Assembly: GCF_033878955.1 (NCBI RefSeq)
Contig: NZ_CP138858.1
Coordinates: 4,553,001-4,617,000 of the forward strand
Reading direction: 5' to 3'
Origin: Coraliomargarita algicola
Lineage (GTDB): Bacteria > Verrucomicrobiota > Verrucomicrobiia > Opitutales > Coraliomargaritaceae
Length of the DNA: 64,000 nucleotides
Shown: piece after piece, positions 8,516-19,169 of the stretch
Layout: every line of letters starts with the position of its first letter
Numbering within the stretch: position 1 is the first letter of the stretch
Translations under genes and position numbers: made by a program
The notes under the pieces: model-generated
Databases searched by the model: none
What the model was told of the DNA's origin: nothing
Seen by the model: only the letters and a program-made list of their open reading frames with translations

Positions 8516-10544
8516 CTAGCTGGCGATTGATGAGTGCCTCTTTCTTAAAAATGAGAGCTGCCGGATTCGTTGTCTCCAGCCTATTTTCAGTTTCAATGTA
8601 ATACGGGTGCCGCCATTTTCGGGGCGCTCACATTGGAGCTGCGCTCTCAGGAATCGTGCTCGCCGTTTCAGTGAGGCTGGGGTGTCTTTGGTGCCTAGGC
8701 CGTCGTCGGTCACGGTCAGTTGGATTCGACTCGCAGAAGCGATTAGGCAGGTGTGGCACTCTTCGGCTTCCGCATGCCGGGCAATGTTAGTTAGGCATTC
8801 TTTGTAGAATAGAAACAGGTCATTACGCGTGCGCTGAGGGAGTTGTTGCAGATGGTCCTGTCCTTCGAAGCTTAACTGGTGTCGAATATTGACCAGTAGC
8901 CGGTCGGCGATGTAGCGCATTTCTTTGGGCAGGTCTTCACCAATTGTGTTTGCCTTAAGCATGTTGGTGCAGTGCCGGGTCGCGTTGCGACTGCTCTTCG
9001 TCAGATTCTGAATACGTTCTACAATCTCTTCGAGTTTGCTGGGTGTCCGTATGTTGTTCTTTGCCATCTCGCCGAGTAGTGCCAAGGCGTGGAGATTGGC
9101 GGATAGTTCGTCGTGCAGGTTAGCGGCGATGCGCTCGCGGGTCTTGAGCACAGCGCGCATTTGTAGTAGTCGACCGATCAAAAGGGCGAAGGCGATGCCT
9201 GCGGTCAGTAGTATCGTTAACCACGACATGCGGGTAAGGTTTGCTTTTTGGCGGGCATACTTCCGGTTGAGCTCTGCAGCAACGAATGGGCGTTCGACTT
9301 GAAGGTCATGTCGACGGGCCAATTGCTCCATCCAATCGCGGGTCGGCAAGATGGTCCCAAAATGATTCAGGCCATCCGTTAGTGATAGCTTATTGAAGTT
9401 CCGTATCCGCTTGTTCGGATATATGGTGACCGCTTTGCCTTTAGCGACATTACGTCCTTCGGAAATGATTTCGATTTCGGCTAAACTGATGTATCGCTGA
9501 TTATTGCCTGCATCGAGTGGCCAGGCATCCTTCGGGACCGATATACGAATATAACGGCAGTCGATGTCGGAGACGGGCCATTCCAAGATATTGCCGGCTT
9601 GGTAAATGGAGTCGCGGGTGTATTGTAGTAGGTACTATGGGCTGTGCGAAGTTTCTTTGATTGGATGCCTCCACTAGGAAACGTGTTGGCATGCCGAAAT
9701 CGGTCGGGTTAATTTGAGGTATGTATTCATTCACATCCGCACCATGTATGCGGATGCCTTCGACCGTCTGGTTTTCCATTAAGTCGATGATGACCGAGAA
9801 GGGGACACTCGCCTTGCTGGGTGAGACCATATAGGGGTTACTCTTTTCGCTGCCAGAGGCGTCCATCAAGTAGGGAGTCAATCCATCCACCAAGGCTTCT
9901 TCGTAAATGGCTGCTGCGCCCCAGCCTTTGACAGTGGAAGACGCTCGGACAGGTCTTCGTAGCGCAACATTGCGTGCGCCTGAAAAGATCATAATTTCGG
10001 ACAATTTACATCGAAGATGCCCATCTTCGCGAGCGTGCGGAGACAGCTGTGTGGCCTCGACTCTTAGCCATGATGCGAATGTTTGGGGAAGTTTAATCAC
10101 CAGTGGAGCCACACGCGGAAGGAAGTGATCCTCAGGTCCTAGTCGGGCGATTTCCTGCCCTGCGGAATCTCCAGCTTTCCCGGCGAGTATTCTAAAGGCC
10201 TCCGGGAAACCATCAGCCTGTGGGCCATAGACTGCGTCGTTCCAGAGGACTGGTGCCAATACGACTTGATCGATCTTGGTCTCCTCCAGCAGTTGGATCT
10301 CGACCCATTCAGTCTGAGGCGTGGCACTCTTAGGTGTTGAAAACCATCCGACGTTACCGACGCCGCTGCGTAGGGTCAGCTGGGCTGTGCTGGAAAGTTC
10401 GGTGTCGATCGTCGACAGTCGTTGCTCCAGTTCATTGGTCGTTGCCTGCGAAAGATCGGGGTCCGCCAGTCCAATCGTCGGTAACAGACAGCTCACTGAT
10501 AGGACGAGAGAGAATACGTATAAGAACTGAGTAGGCTGGATCAC
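8516..10544 (-). pseudogene. Sensor histidine kinase with discoidin-like extracytoplasmic domains, frameshifted
   Basis: Two minus-strand frames, 10544 down to about 9635 and about 9640 down to 8516, together make one kinase. The total length is one base over a multiple of three, so a single inserted base near 9632-9645 explains the break. Order: signal peptide; two F5/8-type (discoidin-like) segments with EWVEIQLLEETKIDQVVLAP and VIIDLMENQTVEGIRIHG; one membrane helix (WLTILLTAGIAFALLIG); a HisKA_3-type dimerisation helix with phospho-acceptor His in NLHDEL (codon 9113-9115); and an ATPase domain with KECLTNIARHAEA and TDDGLGT. Discoidin domains often bind carbohydrates, so it may sense glycans in the periplasm. 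All domains are preserved, so a sequencing error is possible. It pairs with the regulator at 7525-8187. Confidence 0.8.
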
Positions 10545-10647
10545 TACGGTAGATTTAATCGGGCGTGAAAGAGGTGGTTCGATTTTTTGGGTTATAGAAA
10601 TTTCTGGGGCTGTGAGTGATTTAGAACATTATCTATTGAGCGCTATT

Positions 10648-10697
10648 TAACCAGTATTTTTAAGAAAACTAGGAAAATACCTAGCTTATGCATTTCT
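10648..10697. promoter_or_regulatory. Conserved regulatory module with CTAGG-N6-CCTAG palindrome (copy 2)
   Basis: CTAGG-AAAATA-CCTAG lies at 10669-10684 within about 50 bases that align with 8285-8335 in the same plus-strand orientation. It sits about 85 bases before the PEP-CTERM gene at 10768 and about 125 bases before the divergent sensor-kinase gene, so it could control either or both. Confidence 0.55.
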
Positions 10698-10767
10698 CAA
10701 AATAGTGTAATATTGAAGAGACAATAATTATTTCTGCCACCTTTAACCAGAATAACCTAATAGTCCT

Positions 10768-11496
10768 ATGAAAAAACAAACCCTAATACTTAATTCCCTC
10801 CTTCTCGCAGGTGTCGCTGCCAGTGTGAACGCAGCCATCGTCGAAGGCGATATCATCGGCATCGATTTCTCGAACGATGCTGGTGTCGCGACCAATTGGA
10901 TTACAAAATCTAGTCTCGGTACTCAAACATTCACAGATATTAACGATCTGGACAACGACACGTTGACGGGAGTTAATTTCACTTTCACCACTGCGACTGG
11001 CACCGGTTCGAATTCGGATGCTTCGATTTCTTCGAATTTTTCTGCGTTTCCCAATAATGTTCAGAATGACGGCTTCTTTGAGGGTAATGCGGGTCAATGG
11101 GTTTTGACCTTTACCGGTCTGGATGACAGTTTGACCTATGATTTGACGATTGGTTCTTACTGGACTGGTGGCACTGCTGCTCAGCAGGAAAATCGTAATA
11201 CTGGCTGGCAAGTTACGTATGATGGTGATGGGAGCCCCACTCAACTGAACACTGTCGCAGGTGCTGTGGCTGGTTCTGAAGTTTCGGAGGCAGTCGATTC
11301 GGCAGGTGCATACGTCACATTTGAGGATATCACAATCTCAGGTGGCACGCTAACGATCTCCACTTGGGACTATAACGGAAACCAAATCAGCACATTGTCA
11401 GCGCTCACATTGACAGCGATCCCAGAGCCATCCAGTTACGCGCTGATCGGCGGTTTGCTGGCGCTCACATCAGTTATGCTCCGTCGCCGAGCATAA
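10768..11496 (+). CDS. PEP-CTERM sorting-signal protein with IDF-type beta domain
   Basis: 242 residues: N-terminal signal peptide (hydrophobic, ending VNAA), one beta-rich domain, and a C-terminal IPEPSSYALIGGLLALTSV helix with MLRRRA. That is the PEP-CTERM tripartite signal handled by an exosortase, which is not encoded in this window. The central domain opens with IIGIDFSNDAGVATNW and has GLDDSLTYDLTIGSYW and TFEDITISGGTLTIS. The same pattern recurs in the giant sulfatase just downstream (11614-15607), so the two share a domain family that I cannot name. A strong terminator at 11564 closes the gene. Function unknown; a surface or matrix role is inferred from the sorting signal. Confidence 0.85.
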   Translation: MKKQTLILNSLLLAGVAASVNAAIVEGDIIGIDFSNDAGVATNWITKSSLGTQTFTDINDLDNDTLTGVNFTFTTATGTGSNSDASISSNFSAFPNNVQNDGFFEGNAGQWVLTFTGLDDSLTYDLTIGSYWTGGTAAQQENRNTGWQVTYDGDGSPTQLNTVAGAVAGSEVSEAVDSAGAYVTFEDITISGGTLTISTWDYNGNQISTLSALTLTAIPEPSSYALIGGLLALTSVMLRRRA

Positions 11497-11563
11497 TTTA
11501 TCTGGGCTCAATACTTCGGGCAATATTCACCTGATTTTCAAATAGTCGCAGTCGATTTATTCC

Positions 11564-11602
11564 AAGCCCAGCGAGTATATCGCTGGGCTTTCTAGTTTTC
11601 TT
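11564..11602 (+). terminator. Intrinsic terminator after the PEP-CTERM gene
   Basis: AAGCCCAGCGA and TCGCTGGGCTT form an 11-base-pair stem with a GTATA loop (11564-11590), followed by a T-rich stretch. It overlaps the region just upstream of the sulfatase start at 11614. Confidence 0.85.
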
Positions 11603-11613
11603 ACCCCTGAATC

Positions 11614-14600
11614 ATGAGTATTACAAAATTATTTTTAGCTATTCTTTTTGTCGTGATGAGTCTGAGTAGCAGTCTGCTGGCAGCCATCACTGCGGGCGAT
11701 GTCGTCGGCATCGATTTTGGTGGCGATGCCAGTCCCGATCCGAGTAATTGGAATGTATTGGCCGCAATCAACAGTGAGATTACAGCGGGCAGTTTAATCA
11801 ACACCAGTGGTGCGACGCTTGCCGGAGTTGGCTTCAATACGTCGGGTGCCTCGGGGAATAATCCGGATTCGACTGCTGGTGCATCCTATGCTGCGATTCC
11901 GACGAATGCGCAGCAAGACTGGTGGTTTAAGAATAGTGCCAGTGGCGTGTTTACTTTCGAATTCACTGGGTTGGATGATGCTCTGAGCTATGAGTTGACG
12001 ATTGGTGCCTATCGCTCCGATGCCACGGGGGTACAAATCGAAAACGGCAGCACCGCATGGACGGTCGCTGGTACGACGCTCACTACGGCTGTGAACGATG
12101 CGGATGACAGCTATGTCACCTTTGCTGGACTCAGTTCGAGTGGGGGCGTGCTGATGATCTCGTCTGCGAATAACAGCGGCAATACGATCGGTGCGGTCTC
12201 CGCGCTGCTGTTGACGGCATCATCTGGAAACGTTGAACCTACAGAAAAGGATTCCATACGAATTGATTTTGGTGCGACGTATCCGGTATCGGCGAATTGG
12301 AACCAGTTTTCCATGGCCGCGAGCACGACCACAGTCTCAAATCTCGTGCGCAGTTCAGATGGTGCGGAAACGACAGTGGGCATTACCGTGAGTGGGATCA
12401 GTGGCAACGGCAGCAACCATCTAGCCGGCTCTGGCAGCGCGGATGCCTCGATTTACGTCGATCATATTTTCGCACAGAATGAAAGCCCCGACGATACGCT
12501 GACGATTACCATCTTTGGTTTGGATGATGCGCAGACTTACGATTTGTTCGGCGGCTTTTTGCGGGATAGTGCCTCTTTTGAGCATGTTTGGACCGTGGGA
12601 GCCGAAGTGAGAACGAATTCGGCTTCAGGTGGCGTTGTCGATGGCTATGAAACCTTCACCGGGCTTTCGCCATTGGGGGGTGAGATTAGCTTTACCATCT
12701 CGGATCTGAACATCAGTGACAACTGGGCCTCCATTGCCGAGCTGACGATTCGTAGTGAATCTTTCGATACGGCACCACCCGTTGCCTATGCTCAAAGCCT
12801 ACGCAGCCAGCCGAATGTTGACTTGGATATCACACTGAGTGGCAGTGCGGCGGGTTTATACTATACGGTGGAAACGCTGCCAACGAATGGTGATCTAACT
12901 GGCACGGCACCAGAGCTGACCTACACCCCGGCTCCCGGCTTTACGGGAAGCGATCATTTTATTTTTACGACCAGCGATGGCGAAACGACCAGTGATCCAG
13001 CCACCATCTTGATCACTGTAGCCGAGAACGGTCCGAACTTTATCATCTTCCTGACTGATGACCAAGGATATAACGACCTCGGGGTGCAAGGTTCGCCCCA
13101 CATTCTAACGCCTCGCATCGACACTTTGGCGGCTGAGGGGATTCGCTTTACCAACGGCTATGTGCCGTCGCCCGTCTGCGGGCCTTGCCGGGCGGGACTT
13201 TTGACGGGGTCGTATCCGATTCGGATCGGTGAATATAATAATCAAAAATTCCATCACACCGAGCCACATCCAGACGAGATTACGATACCCGAGCTACTTA
13301 AAACAGTCGGCTATCGATCTGCCTTAATCGGCAAGTGGCACAACGGGGGAGGGTACACAGTCGAGCACTTTAAAGGCAGACCGCGGGCCGATCGGGCAGG
13401 GCTTTGATTATTTCTACGGCACGCCTTCGCATAATGGCGTGCATGCGGTCGATACTGGAACGAATGTAAAGACCTCAATCCTGCGGGCCGATGTTTCCGG
13501 AGTCACTGTAGCGGATCCTAATCTGACGCAGGCCGACGCGAATCAGATGATCTACAACTATACGCAGGAGGCGATCAGTTTCATGACCGATGCGCACAAC
13601 GCGAATCAGCCCTTCTTCATAAAGCTTGCTCACAACATGCCACACGTCTCGCTGGCTGCGCGGCAAAGCTTCCGCGACAGTGCAGCGGCACGTGGCTTGG
13701 ATGTGTATACGGCTGTTGTGGAAGAACTCGACTGGAGCATGGGAGCGATCCTCGACCAGCTCGATGAGCTGGGCATTACCGACAATACCTTTGTCATCTT
13801 CAGTTCTGATAATGGACCATGGCAACAAGCCAGCTTGGAAGGTTACTATGGCAGCGCCTTTCCGCTACGCGGTTCCAAAATGCGTCCCTTGGAGGGTGGC
13901 CATCGGGTGCCTTATATTGTTCGCTGGCCGGGCACAGTGACTCCGGGTGTGGTTTCCGATGAGCTCGTGACGCTGATGGATCTGTTTCCAACATTCATGG
14001 ACTATGCCGGCATCGAGATTCCAACGGGCCTTGAAATCGATGGCAAAAGCATTCGCGCCCTGATTGAGGGCACCAATACAGAAAGCCCGCACGAATATTA
14101 TTACTATTACTGCTACACTTATTTGTTTGCGATCCGGGATGCGCGCTGGAAGTTGGTTCTGCCGCGCAGAAATAGTCCCTATGGCATGTCCTGGTGGGGC
14201 AAGTGGATTGATCGCGTGGACGAAGTGCAACTGTTTGATTTGGATCAGGACCCCGAAGAAACCACCAATCTGGCGGCCTATTATCCAGAAGTCGTGAAAC
14301 GCTTGTTGGATCAAGTTGAGGTGGCGCGTTCAGAGCTCGGCGATAAGGACCGCATCGGCTCGGGCGCACGCTTTCATGCGGACCCGATGACCCAGCGTCC
14401 GGACGTGGCGGACTACCTCAGCAATGCACCTGCGCCCTATGTGGAGGACCCGCTGAGCGGGCTGCCAAGTGCAGTCAAAAACGACATGGACAGCGCCTAT
14501 GTGAGTTATGGCGAAACGGGTACTTTCACTTCAGTTCAATTGGTCTGGGCCTATGAGGATCAAGGACAAGAAGTAGCAACTGTCTGGGAAGCCGCCGAGG

Positions 14601-15607
14601 GTGGGGGCAGTGCCGATTTAGGAGCCAAGGGTGCCAGCGATTCCATCGAGCACGAACTCACGGGCTTGAATCCGTTTCGTGAATACATTTACCGATTTAT
14701 ACTGACCGATGGCAGCGGCACAAAATGGTCGATTCCTGCGCCCATCCATCCGCAGGTGCGTGAGCGAGTCGCTTACGAAATCGGCATCGATTTCAGCGAT
14801 GGCGGTAACACGCCCGGTAGTGGCTCCGAGCCCAACTGGAATGTCGTCAATGGCAGTGGCACGGCCTCTGCCATCTACGATATCCGCACGGGCAATGCAA
14901 TTGCAGGTCTTTCCATACAGGCCTCAGGTTTGTCACTTGAGTTAACGGATGACGACCTCGGCTTCGGGCATGCCGATTACGGCAATTATCTAGACACACC
15001 CTTTTCAGATCTTTCTGCGGACGACGGCGTGCTGGCGAACTCGGGCGCAACGATCATGATCTCGGGCTTGGATGACAGCTATTGTTACGATCTGCAAGTG
15101 ATCGCGATGCCGTCTGCCTACACCAGCTTGACGGATCTCACCATCGAGGCGGACGGCCTTTCCCAAGTGCGCACCTACGCATCGTTCCGCCCTTATATCA
15201 ATAATGACCCCGCGCCCTATACCAACAGTGACCGCGTCTTGAGCAGTCCGTTTTATTCACGACCCATTCTAGTGCCAGCGATTTTTCAAAACCTAACCAC
15301 GGATGGTTCGGGCAACTTGACGATTACGTTTACGGACAACGAAAGCATGGCGCTCAACGCGATTCACATCACCGCCAAGGCGATGCAGTCGATGGGGGCA
15401 GTCGATGAGAATCGGGACTTCCAATTCTGGGTCGATCCGGTTCCGGAAGGGCACAGCTTCCACCTTCGGAGTTCAGTCGATTTGGAGACTTTTAGCCCGA
15501 TGACTCCAGGGCAGGTGATCACCAGTTCCACTCAACAACCCGTCCGGTTACCGATTAATCTGGAAGAACCGAAGAGGTTCTACCGTGTGGAGGAGGGCGT
15601 AAACTAA
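11614..15607 (+). pseudogene. Giant multidomain secreted sulfatase, one frameshift
   Basis: Two frames (11614-13407 and onward to 15607) join into about 1331 codons if one base is removed from the G5 run at 13345-13349; the total length is one over a multiple of three. Order: signal peptide; two IDF/NW beta domains (openings VGIDFGGDASPDPSNWN and IRIDFGATYPVSANWN) like that of the 10768 protein; a cadherin/Ig-like segment (LTYTPAPGFTGSDHFIFTT); the sulfatase domain with LTDDQGYNDLG, signature CGPCR, GKWH, HNMPH and SSDNGP; a fibronectin-like stretch; a third IDF domain; and a short C-terminal domain ending RFYRVEEGVN. The catalytic domain appears intact after correction. The GH116-like gene starts two bases after the stop, so they form an operon. 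Real frameshift, phase switching or sequencing error cannot be separated here. Confidence 0.8.
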
Positions 15608-15608
15608 T

Positions 15609-18254
15609 ATGAAAAAGAATTTAATATCCCAACTTCTGTGTGTCACTGTATTCACCGCGACTGCGTCCGCGATCGATCCCGGCACTTTATACCGTAATAC
15701 CATTCCAGAGGATAAGAACCTAGACCCGGCATGGGTGCAATCGCTGAGCGAGCGTGGGCACGCCCTGGATGCCGGCATCTCTGGATCAAAGGCGGAAGAC
15801 ACGCTCAAATACATCGGCATGCCAGTGAGTGGCATCGCCACAGGCACCGTTTATCTGAATGGCGATGGGCGTCTCTTTGTTTGGGACATCTGGAGTGCGG
15901 GGCACCAAGGGGTGCTGCCGAATCTGGTGCCACCCCCAAAAGGGTATTCCGGATTTCGAAAGCAAAAGGGACAGCTGACGCCTGTGTCGGGATCGACCTA
16001 TATCAACCCACTCACACCCGAGGCCTTTCCGCCGTCATTCTCACAAGGCTTTGGGCTTCGTTGGGCGGATGGCAATATCCAGCAATTTGCCGCGGCCGAT
16101 TGGGAATCGGTGGAGTTTACCGGGACTTGGCCAGTCGCCACGGTTGACTATGCAGACAGCAAGAGTCCGCTGCAAGTGGAGCTGAAAGCATATTCGCCCT
16201 TCGTGCCGTTGAACCTGCAGGACTCTTCAATTCCGGTGACGGTAATGAGTTATACGCTGACCAACACCTCCTCAGATACAGTCCAAGCCGAGTTGGTCGG
16301 ATGGTTGGAAAACATGAGCAATACGGCCAATGCCGATACTGCGGGCGCATTTTCGATCCAGCCTGAATGGACGAGTCTGAGTCATGCCTGCGCGATGTTT
16401 ATGCCTAGTGAAAAACGTGGGAAGCGTCAGTCCGCTCCTTTCCACGCCAAGGGTTCGATGACTTTGTCCTATCTGGGGACAGGGGAGCGAACGGCTGTCA
16501 ATGAGGTGCCCGGCATCGCGACTGTCATCGAACTGAAACCCGGCGAAAGCCGCGAATATACATTCCTCATTTCTTGGCACTTTGCAGACTTGCGAATTAA
16601 GATGGCTTATGGGCCAGAATGGATACTGGAGAAGAACGCCTATGCGGAGCGATTTGAGGACGCCGATGCCGTCGCGGAGCATGTTGCGGCCAATTTCGAC
16701 AGCCTCTCCTCGCAAACTCGGGCCTGGGTCCAGACTTGGAACGATTCCACCTTGCCGCAGTGGTTGCTGGACCGGACGGTGGTGACTTTGAACACGCTGC
16801 AGACCGCGAACTGTAATCTCTTGGCGGACGGCGACGGCGGTCGCTTTTGGGCTTGGGAAGGCGTCCGTGTCTGTCATGGCACCTGCACCCACGTCTGGCA
16901 CTATGCGCAGGCGATGGCTCGCTTGTTTCCTTCCTTAGAGCGCAACTTGCGTGAAAAGACCGACTATGGCACGGCGCAACTCGAGAACGGTGTGGTGCCG
17001 TATCGCGGCACGATCAAAGCCGGTGAGGGCGGTGGTATCGCCATCGACGGACAATGCGGCACGGTGCTGCGCTCCTATCGGGAGCACTTGATCAGCAAGG
17101 ACGACACATTCCTGAAAAACAACTGGGCGGACATCAAACGCGCGCTCGAATACTTGATCGACTTCGACCGCAATGACGGCGACTTCGACGGACTGCTCCA
17201 CGGCAAACAGCACAACACCCTGGATGCGTCGTGGTATGGCAAAGTTCACGCCATCAGCTCGCTCTACATTGCCGCCCTGCGAGCCGGTGAAGAGATGGCC
17301 CGGCGCATGGACGACCGCGAGTTTGAAGTCCTCTGCCGTGAGCTTTACGAAAAGGGGAGCCAAGGCATTGAGAAGCTCTACAATGGCGAATACTATGTGC
17401 AGGAGGAAGACCCCGCTCATTCGACCGCGATCGGCGTCGGAGAGGGCGTCTATATTGATCAAGTGATCGGACAGTTCTGGGCCAACCAATTGGGCTTGGG
17501 GCGCCTCTATAACGAGGCACACATTCAGTCCGCACTCAATGCCCTGTGGAGATACAACTTCGTGCCTGATGTGAAGGCCTTTCGCGAAACCTTCCGCAAA
17601 GGGCGCTACTACGCCTGGGACGGGGATGCCGGACTGATCATGAGTTCCTGGCCCAATGGCGGATTGAAGGACGACTTCATGAACCACTGGCAGTATGACT
17701 ATTTCAATGAGTGCATGAGCGGTTTTGAGTATCAAGCCGCGGCGCACATGGTCGCCGAAGGCACGCCCGAGCTAGTGGAGCGAGGGCTCGCCATCACCCG
17801 CGCGATCCACGACCGTTACCGTCCGCAAGCGCGCAATCCCTACAACGAGATCGAATGTTCGGATCACTATGCCCGCGCCATGTCCTCCTATGCAGTCTTT
17901 CTCGCCGTCTGCGGCTTCAATTACGACGGCCCAGCCGGCGTGATCGGCTTCGATCCCGCGATCCAGGCCGACGACTTCAGAGCCCCCTTCACAGCCGCAG
18001 CAGGCTGGGGGACTTATAGCCAGAAGATCACTCCGCAGCAGATGCAGGCAGAGTTGAAAATCAACTGGGGGCAAGTGCGCTTAAGTCGCATTAAGTTGAA
18101 CCCCGGAGAGCGACCATTCCAGCAGGTCAGCGTAAGCTTGAATGGTAAGAAAGTCGCAGCGGAACTTCTGGAGCGCGAGTCAGGCGTTGTCATCGCGTTG
18201 GCCGAAATGATCCAGATCGCCCAAGGCCAGCAACTGACTGTCGTGCTACGCTGA
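15609..18254 (+). CDS. GH116-like (GBA2/DUF608) glycoside hydrolase, secreted
   Basis: 881 residues, paralogue of the enzyme at 541-3171 but with a Sec signal peptide (MKKNLISQLL..., cleavage near ASA) instead of a Tat signal. Conserved blocks include WEGVR (E417, candidate nucleophile), CTHVWHYAQAMARLFP, QHNTLD (D539, candidate acid/base), DGDAGLIMSSWPNG and NPYNEIECSDHYARAM. The ATG is separated by one base from the stop of the giant sulfatase, strongly suggesting co-transcription and coordinated desulfation and hydrolysis. The two paralogues may act in different compartments or on different linkages, given the different export signals and divergent N-terminal domains. The exact sugar specificity cannot be read from sequence. 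Confidence 0.87.
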   Translation: MKKNLISQLLCVTVFTATASAIDPGTLYRNTIPEDKNLDPAWVQSLSERGHALDAGISGSKAEDTLKYIGMPVSGIATGTVYLNGDGRLFVWDIWSAGHQGVLPNLVPPPKGYSGFRKQKGQLTPVSGSTYINPLTPEAFPPSFSQGFGLRWADGNIQQFAAADWESVEFTGTWPVATVDYADSKSPLQVELKAYSPFVPLNLQDSSIPVTVMSYTLTNTSSDTVQAELVGWLENMSNTANADTAGAFSIQPEWTSLSHACAMFMPSEKRGKRQSAPFHAKGSMTLSYLGTGERTAVNEVPGIATVIELKPGESREYTFLISWHFADLRIKMAYGPEWILEKNAYAERFEDADAVAEHVAANFDSLSSQTRAWVQTWNDSTLPQWLLDRTVVTLNTLQTANCNLLADGDGGRFWAWEGVRVCHGTCTHVWHYAQAMARLFPSLERNLREKTDYGTAQLENGVVPYRGTIKAGEGGGIAIDGQCGTVLRSYREHLISKDDTFLKNNWADIKRALEYLIDFDRNDGDFDGLLHGKQHNTLDASWYGKVHAISSLYIAALRAGEEMARRMDDREFEVLCRELYEKGSQGIEKLYNGEYYVQEEDPAHSTAIGVGEGVYIDQVIGQFWANQLGLGRLYNEAHIQSALNALWRYNFVPDVKAFRETFRKGRYYAWDGDAGLIMSSWPNGGLKDDFMNHWQYDYFNECMSGFEYQAAAHMVAEGTPELVERGLAITRAIHDRYRPQARNPYNEIECSDHYARAMSSYAVFLAVCGFNYDGPAGVIGFDPAIQADDFRAPFTAAAGWGTYSQKITPQQMQAELKINWGQVRLSRIKLNPGERPFQQVSVSLNGKKVAAELLERESGVVIALAEMIQIAQGQQLTVVLR

Positions 18255-18342
18255 TTTAGGGTATGTAGTGTATATACGTAATAGACGGTTTTCTCGGACT
18301 AGGCTACTCTGAGTGTCTTCATTGACCTAACCTCCTACGCAC

Positions 18343-19107
18343 ATGATACACAAAAAATACTCTCTCATCGGTCTCGCCTTTCTGGCGGCGACTTTAAATT
18401 CACAAGCAGCGACTTTGGTCGGCTGGGATTTCGGAACACCCGACGCGGAAGCTGCAAACTCTGTGAACCCCGCTCCGACGACTATTGCCAGCGGTTTGTC
18501 GATCACATCGGCTCTGGATGGCGTAGGTGGTTGGAATGGATCAGCCACGCAGTATACGATTGGCGATAACACAGGTGTGGCCGCCAGCGGCACCACATTT
18601 GGATCCACTGAAGCCGGGAATTTTGGCACCACGACCAACAATGCCAATGGCGGCAATTTGGGAGCAGCGATCACAGGTAATGATTATATCTCCTTTGCCA
18701 TTACTGCGGATACCGCGGGGGCACTCGATATTACTGGGTTCTCGGTGTCTGGCGCCATCGCAAGTAGTAAGGCGGCAAATAAATGGAATATTCTGGCTCA
18801 GGTAGATGGTGGTTCTACTTGGGAAGTCGCTGGTGCGCTGACGACGGATCAGACAATAACGGCTACTCAAGGTCTCACAGACTTTACTGATATTTTTATT
18901 GATCTCTCCGGAAATGCAACGTTTCAGGGCATCGACTCGGTTGAGTTTCGTATCTACTCTTGGGGGGGCAATGGCACTACGAGCTCTTCAAGAGCTCAAA
19001 TTGATAACTTGCTGGTCGAAGGTGTTATCCCCGAACCAAGCACCTATGCCTTGCTGGCTGGTTGCTTCGCGCTGAGTTCGGTGATGCTACGCCGTCGCCG
19101 CGCTTAG
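18343..19107 (+). CDS. PEP-CTERM sorting-signal protein
   Basis: 254 residues with a signal peptide (MIHKKYSLIGLAFLAATL...SQAA), a beta-rich body starting TLVGWDFGTPDAEA, and a C-terminal IPEPSTYALLAGCFALSSVMLRR signal. Over most of its length it matches the frameshifted protein at 19488-20245: SKAANKWNILAQVDGGSTW here against SKAANEFNILAQVNGGSTW there. This indicates a tandem duplication. No enzymatic motif is visible. Likely exported and processed by an exosortase, perhaps forming a cell-surface or extracellular matrix component (inference from the signal). A terminator follows at 19134. Confidence 0.85.
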   Translation: MIHKKYSLIGLAFLAATLNSQAATLVGWDFGTPDAEAANSVNPAPTTIASGLSITSALDGVGGWNGSATQYTIGDNTGVAASGTTFGSTEAGNFGTTTNNANGGNLGAAITGNDYISFAITADTAGALDITGFSVSGAIASSKAANKWNILAQVDGGSTWEVAGALTTDQTITATQGLTDFTDIFIDLSGNATFQGIDSVEFRIYSWGGNGTTSSSRAQIDNLLVEGVIPEPSTYALLAGCFALSSVMLRRRRA

Positions 19108-19133
19108 TTTGTTCGACCTCATCGCTTTCAATC

Positions 19134-19169
19134 AAGCCTCCATGTGCCTCTGGCCTTGGAGGCTTTTTT
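19134..19169 (+). terminator. Intrinsic terminator
   Basis: AAGCCTCCA and TGGAGGCTT (19134-19142/19157-19165) form a 9-base-pair stem running into a T-run. Its apical GTGCC...GGCC sequence resembles the terminators at 20270 and 21271. Confidence 0.85.
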
